Assembly (NCBI RefSeq): GCF_001269985.1
Contig: NZ_BBZB01000001.1
Coordinates: 2,790,001 to 2,854,000, forward strand
DNA from: Pseudoalteromonas sp. '520P1 No. 423'
Lineage (GTDB): Bacteria > Pseudomonadota > Gammaproteobacteria > Enterobacterales > Alteromonadaceae
Direction of reading: 5' to 3'
Length of the DNA: 64,000 bases
Numbering within the stretch: the stretch's first letter is position 1; the number at the start of each line of letters is the position of its first letter. The position numbers and the translations under genes are program-made. Below, one piece after another: positions 58,063 to 64,000 of this stretch. The notes beneath the pieces were generated by a model, which saw only the letters and a program-made list of their open reading frames with translations, was not told the DNA's origin and did not search any database.

Positions 58063-58782
58063 ATGGCAATTTTATATATCACTGGCGCCGGTGTAAGCGC
58101 ACAAAGTGGCATCCCCACTTTTAGAGGCGAAGATGGCTTTTGGACCATAGGCAGTGAAAACTATACACCACAGCAAATGGCCACTCGTGCGATGTATCAG
58201 CATAATCCGCAAGAGTTTTTGAAATGGTATTATCATAGATTTGTTACATACAGACATCATGGTCCTAATGAAGTACATCACTGGTTAAGTGATAAGCAAC
58301 TCATTACTCAAAATATTGATGGGCTAGATAGTAAAGCAGGTAATACTCATTATATTTCAATTCATGGTCGAATTAATGAAATGACACTATTTCATGAGCA
58401 AGGAGAACCCGTAAACCGTATTATCGCGCCTTGGGATCAAGTAGATGAAACACAACTCACCAAATCATTATTAGACTTATTTAAAATAGGTAAACACGGT
58501 CCTAAATTGAATGAGTCTTTAAAACCTTATGTATTATTATTTGATGAATTTTATACTGAACTATATCAAATAAATAAAGCACAACAGCAGATGTTACAAG
58601 CTGAAAAAATCGTGTTTATCGGCACTTCATTTAGTGTCAATATTACGCAAATGGCCATTGAAACAGCAAGGCAGTACGATATCCCAATTGAGGTTATCGA
58701 CCCTGAACCTTGTCATATTTTACATTCAAATGTGACTTATCACAAAATGACAGCATGTGAATATATTTCAAAATTTAGTTAA
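58063..58782 (+). CDS. Sir2-family protein lacking the zinc cysteines
   Basis: A 239-residue sirtuin-fold protein. The NAD loop GAGVSAQSGIPTFRGEDGFW is at residues 8-27, LITQNIDGLDSKAG near 83, the catalytic histidine in ISIHGRINEM near 103, and GTSFSVNITQ and VIDPEP close the Rossmann half. No cysteine lies between the histidine and GTS, where canonical sirtuins have the four zinc-binding cysteines; the only two cysteines are near the C-terminus. It stands alone. It may be a deacylase with a minimal small domain, or an NAD hydrolase-like variant. No ribosome site is apparent. Confidence 0.8.
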   Translation: MAILYITGAGVSAQSGIPTFRGEDGFWTIGSENYTPQQMATRAMYQHNPQEFLKWYYHRFVTYRHHGPNEVHHWLSDKQLITQNIDGLDSKAGNTHYISIHGRINEMTLFHEQGEPVNRIIAPWDQVDETQLTKSLLDLFKIGKHGPKLNESLKPYVLLFDEFYTELYQINKAQQQMLQAEKIVFIGTSFSVNITQMAIETARQYDIPIEVIDPEPCHILHSNVTYHKMTACEYISKFS

Positions 58783-59429
58783 TCGCTTTTCTGTTTTATA
58801 AGCATTTTTTGCTTTTCGTCCTTTTTTATATAACACATCGGGATATTCAAGCTCTGCCAAGCCTTTTAAATATTTGCCACCTTTTGTAAAAGTATGTAAA
58901 CCTACCACATGCCAATTCCTGCTGCACCAAAGCCATAACCCCAACCATAAGCTTCACCTAAATACACACAAATAATTGTTGCAGCAAAGGAACCTAAATT
59001 TATGCCCATATAAAAAATCTTAAAACCCGACACTCTTCGGGGATCATCTTGTTCATATAATTGGCCAACTATGGTTAATATATTTGGTTTTAAAAAACCG
59101 ACACCTACAACAATAAGCGCTAAAGCAAGATAAAAAACATTGAGTGCTGCTAAGTCTTGAATTTTAATTGTTTGTGTTAAAATGGTGTCTGCTAACATGC
59201 CGCCAATCACAGGTAATGCATAAACCTATCCTGCATATGCTCCTAAAACCTCTAAACCTTCACCATCCGAAAATAAATGATATTTAGTTACATATAAAAG
59301 CAATAGAAACTTCATGTCATAAAATGAAAATCTTTCCCACAATTCAGTGGCAAAACAAAAATATAGCCCCTTTGGGTGACCAAATAACTCATCTTCTGAG
59401 CTATTTGAAGTCGTTACTGTTTCCGCCAT
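58768..59429 (-). pseudogene. POT/PTR2-family peptide transporter, disrupted 5' third
   Basis: The start MAETVTTSNSSEDELFGHPK then LYFCFATELWERFSFYDMKF matches the POT proton-dependent oligopeptide transporter N-terminus (FFxxExxERFxYY-type motif). A stop lies at 59226-59228. The frame then continues ADTILTQTIK, FLKPNILTIVGQLY, RRVSGFKIFYMGINLGSFAA and GFGAAGIGM, a shift, and GGKYLKGLAE. The last two thirds of the transporter are absent. Its 3' end runs into the end of the Sir2 gene. It cannot make a working transporter. Confidence 0.85.
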
Positions 59430-59629
59430 AAATGCTCCAAAGCCAGTAAAATGAGTAGTGAGTTTTACACTTTACTCAGAACAACGACGTGCTGAAGTTG
59501 TAATAACCGACCTAAATAACTATCTAGCCTCAATGGAGTCAGTATTATTGATTTATAAAGCACATATAGAATAGAAAGCTTATGTAAACCAGGTGAAGTT
59601 ACTATAGACCTTGGAACCTACGAGGAAGT

Positions 59630-60677
59630 GAAACAATACTTTGAGATTGAGTCTATTTATATTTCAGAAAAACGCTTAGAAATGTCTAGTGATTTAGCTG
59701 ATAGAATTAATAGATAACTCATAATTTGGCATAAAAGAGAAACAGCGCCGCAAGCATGTATTCTAGCGATACTTTATGAAGAAGGCGGAGATTTTGATCA
59801 AGCAAAAAAATTCTATAAAAATGCGATGGATCTCGATCCTGAAAATTAAGAAATAAAAATATAATTTGCTGAATTATCTCTTGAGTCTGATGTTGTAAAA
59901 GACGTGCCAATTAAAGGTTGAAAAAAAACACGTCACTTATATCGTGTTATCTCAATAAAAAACCCTTTATACGATACTGAGATTATTCCTAAATTGGTAT
60001 TAGATATGTATATTTCTGAGGTTGAACGCCTAGTAAAATATCCTGGAGATATTTTATTACCCGTTGAATGCCTAGATGGCTCTATCGGTTACTCACGTGT
60101 AGTGGGATTTTTAGCTTATATCATAGCTGATAAATTAAACTTACCTGATAAAGACAAAAAGGATATTTTAGAAGCGGGTTATTTATCAGATATCGCAAAG
60201 TCAATTATCCCTCACCATTTGCTAAATCGACGAGGAGGTTTAAATAAAGTTGAATTTTCAGAAGTTATTAAACACCCAATAGAAGGATTAAGAAAACTCA
60301 AAAGTATGGGTTATCAAAATCATACTATGTTAAACCTTATCGCATGCCATCATGAATACTTTGATGGCAGTGGTTATCCAAATAGTTGAACGGGTGCAGA
60401 TATTCCTCTAGGGGCGAGGATCATTGCGATTAAAGAGGCATATACCTCTTTAACTTCTTGGAGACCTTATCGTGAAAAATGGCAAAGCAATGCTGCGTTT
60501 TCTGAATTACAAAAACATGCCGACAATGGCAAGTTTGACCCTGAATTGATGCAAATATTTGGACATATATTATTTGAGAATAAAACAGATATTGAAATCA
60601 CCAATTTAACCGAAAAAGTCATTCACCAACAATATATTTTATATTTAGCATTAAAAAAGAAAAAGCCAATATCTTAG
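59630..60677 (+). pseudogene. TPR/HD-GYP-domain phosphodiesterase, disrupted
   Basis: The 5' part contains TPR-like sequence (ILYEEGGDFDQAKKFYKNAM) interrupted by several stops up to about 59920. A 131-codon open stretch (TTG 59994 to TGA 60389) follows with an HD-GYP domain: AGYLSDIAKSIIPHHLLN and LIACHHEYFDGSGYPNS; the tip HHEYFDGSGYP is the HD-GYP signature. After the TGA the same frame continues TGADIPLGARIIAIKEAY to a TAG at 60675. HD-GYP proteins break down c-di-GMP. The first HD pair reads SDIAK instead of HDIGK, so the active site was probably already degenerate. Confidence 0.8.
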
Positions 60678-60733
60678 TATTGACTTACAATGATATTTAA
60701 TCTGTTTATAGCATTTAAGTTACTTAAATGGAC

Positions 60734-61246
60734 TTAAAGATCAGCATAACCAAATTTTTGTTTTAATGCCTTTAATTCAAAACGGTATGATCTATCACTT
60801 TTCCATCCAAAGTCTTTCATACACTGTTTAGCTAAATCACCTTTTTTCATGTCAGTTCTAATCTGATGAACAGAATTGCTGTTAGATTGATTACCCCTAT
60901 TACTTTGCATATTACAGCTTTGTTGTGAATTTACATTCCCAGATACGGATGCTGTCGCAGTTTTAACGATATCATTATTAGAGCATTGATTAGACGTCCC
61001 GCCTGTTTTATAAATGGCGTACTCTTCACACCTTTTTGTATTTGATTTAAATTTAGCAATCACTTTTTGCTTTTCAGTTAAATAGTCTTTTCTATATCTT
61101 ACACAGTCTTTAAATTGGTCTCTGTCATGTTCTAAACAATAGTCTTGTGCGTTTTTCATCGGACTAGTGCTTTTACAAGCTGTAATGCTAAATAGTAAAC
61201 TTAAAGTAATTAATTTAACTGAATAAATTATTAAGTATTTTTTCAT
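60734..61246 (-). CDS. Cysteine-rich lipoprotein of unknown function
   Basis: A 170-residue protein from ATG 61246 (AAAGG nine bases upstream; an earlier in-frame TTG is unlikely). It starts MKKYLIIYSVKLITLSLLFS, with lipobox SITAC, so lipidation is expected. The mature part is basic, with Cys residues at regular places (DYCLEHDRDQFKDC, NTKRCEEY, NQCSN, QQSCNM, KQCMKDFGW). The C-terminal KQCMKDFGWKSDRSYRFEL is a compact conserved-looking end. The cysteine count suggests disulfides in the periplasm. I do not recognise the family. Confidence 0.65.
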   Translation of the reverse strand: MKKYLIIYSVKLITLSLLFSITACKSTSPMKNAQDYCLEHDRDQFKDCVRYRKDYLTEKQKVIAKFKSNTKRCEEYAIYKTGGTSNQCSNNDIVKTATASVSGNVNSQQSCNMQSNRGNQSNSNSVHQIRTDMKKGDLAKQCMKDFGWKSDRSYRFELKALKQKFGYADL

Positions 61247-61303
61247 CAACTTTAACCTTTTAATCGCTTATTAATACAATCGTGTGTTGGCTGTACTTTA
61301 AAT

Positions 61304-61993
61304 TTAGACTAATTTGTTAATTAATAAACCTTTTCTCTCTTCATCTTCTTTTTTTACAAGCAATGAGGCCTGTAATAGTAAATTATTAGTTTTTTGTTCT
61401 GAAGTATCTTTTGCATAATCGGTATCTAATATACGAGATCGAGAGGCGCTGCTTTTAATACTAGAGGTTTCATATGTTGATATTTGACTATTTAATCCAT
61501 TTGTATCTGCACCTAATGCGCTAGCACTGGTACTCACTACTTCTAAAGCTTCATTTATCGCTAATTGTGTATTAATAGGATCACTTACATCTAGACCAGA
61601 AATAAAACTCGACTCTCCCAATGCCTGCTCAGCCACAAGGTTAATCTCTTGTGTTAATTGGTCTAATTCACCTTGAATTGCACTATTAGAATATAATGGG
61701 TTCCCTGATTGAATAGACAATTCATTAGCTCGTAATAATGTACTGGTGATTGAGGAGAGTTGTGCTTCAGTAACATTATTTAAATTAACTTGATCTTGTG
61801 AGTTCACTGTTCGTTGATTTAACTCATTGATCTGAGATGTTAATCTGTTTGATATTTGTAAGCCTGAAGCATCATCTTTAGCCGAATTGATCTTATAACC
61901 GGATGATAGTTTTTCATTTTGTTCTAGCTTCATTTTGGCTAATAAGTCAATTTGACTCGTCGCTAATGTAGGTTTGTTGATTGAGAAAGTCAT
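61304..61993 (-). CDS. Minimal flagellin-like protein
   Basis: A 229-residue protein with the flagellin N-terminal D0/D1 region (LSSGYKINSAKDDASGLQIS and ISNRLTSQI) and the C-terminal D1 (SRILDTDYAKDTSEQ). The D2/D3 surface domains are absent. Usual flagellins end in a hydrophobic ALSLL-type D0 helix; here the end is QASLLVKKEDEERKGLLINK. It stands alone, with no flagellar genes around, and lies in a pseudogene-rich area. It may be a divergent filament protein or a decaying copy, though its frame is intact. Confidence 0.85.
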   Translation of the reverse strand: MTFSINKPTLATSQIDLLAKMKLEQNEKLSSGYKINSAKDDASGLQISNRLTSQINELNQRTVNSQDQVNLNNVTEAQLSSITSTLLRANELSIQSGNPLYSNSAIQGELDQLTQEINLVAEQALGESSFISGLDVSDPINTQLAINEALEVVSTSASALGADTNGLNSQISTYETSSIKSSASRSRILDTDYAKDTSEQKTNNLLLQASLLVKKEDEERKGLLINKLV

Positions 61994-62109
61994 AACTAAG
62001 CCTTACATACAAAAATTTACTCTATCCTTATAGTGTAAATTTCAGACTCAACTTTATAAAATACTATTTCAATTAAAAATAAAATTTATTCCTCTAATTT
62101 ATAGTAAAT

Positions 62110-62670
62110 AAAAAAGGCACTAAACGTGCCCTTTGTATTAATTGGTATAATAATTAAACTGGAATTTCAGCCCTTTTTTGTTGTAAATAAAATGCCAGTT
62201 TATCTTGCTTAGATATTTTAATGCTTTTCTTTTTCATCATTTCAGATGACATTTTTAAGTTTGGCATGTTGTCAAAGTAATACCTGTATTATTAAACAAC
62301 TCTCTACAGAGACTGTCCATCACCTTTGTTAAGGCACCTTTACTTTTTTCTTTTTTCCTAAACCAAATAGCGAACGACTATGAAGCTTTCGTTCTCTAAA
62401 TAGGTTATGTAATAATGCTTATTGCTCTTGAAGAATAGCATCCATAGGTGATAATAATTTATCGTTTTAAGATAGCATTTTATCTAGCTCTGTTACCAAA
62501 TCTCTATGGTTTCGACTACTTTATTCCCATTCTACACCTTTTGAAAGCTTCCATGTATTGAAGCATGTTCTAAGATAAGAAACCTGTTTTAACTTTTGAC
62601 TTCGCGGTTTAGTTAAACCTAGCTTAGTACCCCTCATCCACTGGTCATAAGATACAAACATGCGATTCAT
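62110..62670 (-). pseudogene. Degraded gene of unrecognised family
   Basis: ATG at 62670 opens MNRMFVSYDQWMRGTKLGLT then KPRSQKLKQVSYLRTCFNTW, after which several stops and shifts occur. Scattered pieces in neighbouring frames include RNHRDLVTELDKMLS, LLHNLFRERKLHSRSLFGL and NDEKEKH. The protein-like pieces all lie on one strand over about 560 bp, which is why I call it a decayed gene rather than intergenic DNA. I cannot name the family. Confidence 0.45.
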
Positions 62671-62712
62671 TTTATTATTTTTCTTAGATAATACTTAACA
62701 TACTAAAGCTAT

Positions 62713-62988
62713 TTAGGAAATTAATAGAGTAAAATTACACTTTATTTCAACAGAGTGTTTATAAGCACAGCGTCCTTTCCAATTACCTGCATAAACATAA
62801 CCTATTATAACATCATCATCTTGAGCGACTAACTAAGGTAAATTACTTGATTTCGTATTTTCAACTCTCAACACCATATCTTCAACCGATACTGGCTCAC
62901 TCTCAAAAGTGATTGCCGTATTAATTACATAATAATTACAAATACGGATTATTTCGTTTATATCAAAATCAGTTACAGCTCTGATCAC
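62713..62988 (-). pseudogene. GNAT N-acetyltransferase, truncated with an in-frame stop
   Basis: A GTG start at 62988 gives IRAVTDFDINEIIRICNYYV and VINTAITFESEPVSVEDM, the start of phosphinothricin/GNAT-type acetyltransferases (RxxxxDxxxIxxIYNxxVxxTxxTFExxP). A TAG at 62833-62835 falls where a Trp (SSNLPW-LVAQ) is expected, and the frame continues with IIGYVYAGNWKGRCAYKHSV before ending. The acetyl-CoA-binding segment is missing. Start overlaps the 3' end of the next gene upstream. A relic. Confidence 0.75.
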
Positions 62989-63163
62989 ATTGGCACCCTT
63001 TTTTTTTCTTTTTGATTGGAAATAAATTCAACCAGAATGCCATTTCAAACAAAAAACCTAATATCATGAAAATAAAAGACCCAGTTTGATTGCCAAAACT
63101 ATATAAGCTTAGTGCAGCAATAATAAATAATACCGCCATTAATAACCTTATAATTGTTTTCAT
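62969..63163 (-). CDS. Small two-segment membrane protein, cysteine-tailed
   Basis: A 64-residue protein with two likely membrane helices (IIRLLMAVLFIIAALSLYSF and IFMILGFLFEMAFWLNLF) and a basic, cysteine-rich tail (KKKKKGCQCDQSC). The clear AGGA ribosome site and clean hydrophobicity make it a believable gene despite its size. Function unknown. The C-x-C-xxx-C tail could bind a metal, which is speculative. It overlaps the GTG of the acetyltransferase relic. Confidence 0.6.
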   Translation of the reverse strand: MKTIIRLLMAVLFIIAALSLYSFGNQTGSFIFMILGFLFEMAFWLNLFPIKKKKKGCQCDQSCN

Positions 63164-63196
63164 AGAGTTCCTAAAATGTAAAATGATTGAATAAAT

Positions 63197-63535
63197 TTAA
63201 AGTGCGATCTTTTTTCCTTTAATGGAGTAGATCAAAGGTATTTGTTGCTCTTTAAATCTCATTTGATAACCATGACCTGCTACTAATTCTAACCCTTCAA
63301 AACAATCATATGGGCTATATACATGCTCTTTAAAACTTTCAATGGTAATACCTGCTCTTATAAGGGCCTGTATCACATCACTCATGGTATGTGGCCAAGT
63401 GACAACGGTGGATTTCTCACCCGTTCAATTTTAGGTATAGGTACCTTCATATTCAATATCATAAAATTTAGAGTCAACATGAACTTCAGTTCTTTTGTTC
63501 CATGCTTGCCTATTAATTTCAATATAATCCAAAAT
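63197..63535 (-). pseudogene. SAM-dependent methyltransferase with internal deletion and stops
   Basis: The 5' end reads IEINRQAWNKRTEVHVDSKF, a typical start of a class I methyltransferase subfamily. After it EYEGTYT leads directly to STVVTWPHTMSDVIQALIRA and SPYDCFEGLELVAGHGYQMR, its C-terminal part. About 130 residues containing the SAM-binding core are missing, and two stops lie between the remaining parts. Only the last 62 codons are open (ATG 63385 to stop 63197). A non-functional remnant. Confidence 0.75.
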
Positions 63536-63721
63536 CAGACCTTATTATTAATTTTCTCTATGATGACATATATAATTTTTAGAATTAATTACTAAACGAA
63601 AAGAAATGAAACAATATGTAAATATCTTACAATCTTCATTATTGAAATTTATTACAAACAGATAAACTTAATGTAATTCCCATACGTATTGATAAGAAAT
63701 ATAAAATTACAGGTTTAAATT

Positions 63722-63901
63722 ATGTTTTCTTTTTTTAAAAAAGATCCAATCAAAAAATTAGATAAGTTATATAAAGACAAACTTGAGCAAGCAATGCGTG
63801 CACAAAGAAATGGTGATATTAGATCTTATTCAATGATCACAGCTGAAGCTGAAAAAATTAACGCTCAAATTACTCAGCTAGAAAATGAAGCTAAAACTTG
63901 A
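63722..63901 (+). CDS. DUF6435 (Lacal_2735-type) small protein
   Basis: A 59-residue charged protein beginning MFSFFKKDPIKKLDKLYKDK and containing QAMRAQRNGDIRSYSMITAE. The FFKKDPxKKL start and the AQRNGDI core are typical of the small DUF6435 family in marine bacteria. It is almost entirely helical, likely coiled coil, with no membrane segment. An AGG precedes the ATG by 8 bases. Function unknown. It is the only intact plus-strand gene near the end. Confidence 0.75.
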   Translation: MFSFFKKDPIKKLDKLYKDKLEQAMRAQRNGDIRSYSMITAEAEKINAQITQLENEAKT

Positions 63902-63916
63902 GTATGCTTAAATAAG

Positions 63917-64000
63917 CTATTGTTGAAATTTTTTATGGAGTGCTTTAGCTATAATCCTCTGTTCTTGTGGGTTGAAAAATTCTTTTTTATGAGAATCAAT
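63917..64000 (-). CDS. Partial gene at the window end (C-terminal 27 codons)
   Basis: An open minus-strand frame enters from beyond base 64000 and ends with NPQEQRIIAKALHKKFQQ and a TAG at 63917-63919. Only 27 codons are visible, too few to name a family. The sequence looks protein-like (balanced, charged) and there is no stop to the window edge, so a real gene is likely. A 15-bp gap separates it from the convergent DUF6435 gene. Confidence 0.4.
   Translation of the reverse strand: MDSHKKEFFNPQEQRIIAKALHKKFQQ

Noticed and set aside
62139..62160. A third ATTGGTAT end as a MITE
   Set aside because: Only a single end is visible with no partner inverted copy nearby.
1..64000. tRNA or rRNA genes
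   Set aside because: No tRNA cloverleaf or rRNA segment was recognised on either strand by eye; a tRNA-scan would settle this.

Overview
The window is chromosomal DNA from a low-G+C marine gammaproteobacterium, most likely an Alteromonadales member (Pseudoalteromonadaceae/Colwelliaceae-like). The evidence is the set of housekeeping blocks in gammaproteobacterial order (yceD-rpmF-plsX-fabD-fabG-acpP-fabF-pabC-mltG-tmk-holB, rne/rluC, yejK-yejL-yejM, recC-recB-recD), an AcnD/PrpF-type methylcitrate cycle, an oleABCD cluster and repeats ending in ATACCAAT. I could not search databases, so the genus is an inference. I saw no tRNA, rRNA, CRISPR array or intact insertion sequence.

Layout. 1-6.35 kb: methylcitrate operon on the minus strand (GntR regulator, prpB, prpC, acnD, prpF), headed by three TGTCGACA operators. 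6.4-8.7 kb: a broken beta-lactamase-family gene and an SpmA/SpmB-type membrane protein. 8.8-12.5 kb: rsmF, a candidate small RNA and a PhoD-like phosphatase. 12.5-22.8 kb: the fatty-acid/phospholipid/cell-wall/replication operon on the minus strand. Its fabH is reduced to a short relic between plsX and fabD, next to a MITE-like repeat. 22.9-28.9 kb: yceF, a HAD phosphatase, rluC and rne, whose product carries a run of 26 PVVET-type pentapeptides. 28.9-34.6 kb: yejK/yejL/yejM, two exported unknowns and a LysR regulator. 34.6-38.4 kb: an inverted-repeat element and the Entner-Doudoroff operon edd-eda-gap with paired 14-bp LacI-type palindromes upstream. 38.8-41.6 kb: an orphan fetB-like permease, then fused relics of a TonB receptor and two chemoreceptors. 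41.7-46.9 kb: oleABCD for long-chain olefins plus a hotdog thioesterase. 47.1-57.2 kb: a broken solute-binding protein gene, an ankyrin lipoprotein and recCBD. 57.2-64 kb: a decayed region with a second MITE, a zinc-cysteine-less Sir2 homologue, a minimal flagellin, and relics of a response regulator, TPR protein, POT transporter, HD-GYP protein, GNAT and methyltransferase.

How it fits together. Propionyl-CoA goes through 2-methylcitrate to pyruvate and succinate. Edd/Eda/Gap convert 6-phosphogluconate to pyruvate and 1,3-bisphosphoglycerate. The fab operon supplies acyl-ACP, and OleABCD condenses two activated acyl chains into a hydrocarbon. The strongest unusual signals are the fabH relic, the RNase E minisatellite, a dispersed GGGGTCGGAGT repeat that also lies in frame inside recB, the three-hairpin candidate sRNA, and the concentration of pseudogenes in the last 7 kb. 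I found no convincing new multi-gene system such as a defence island or biosynthetic cluster.
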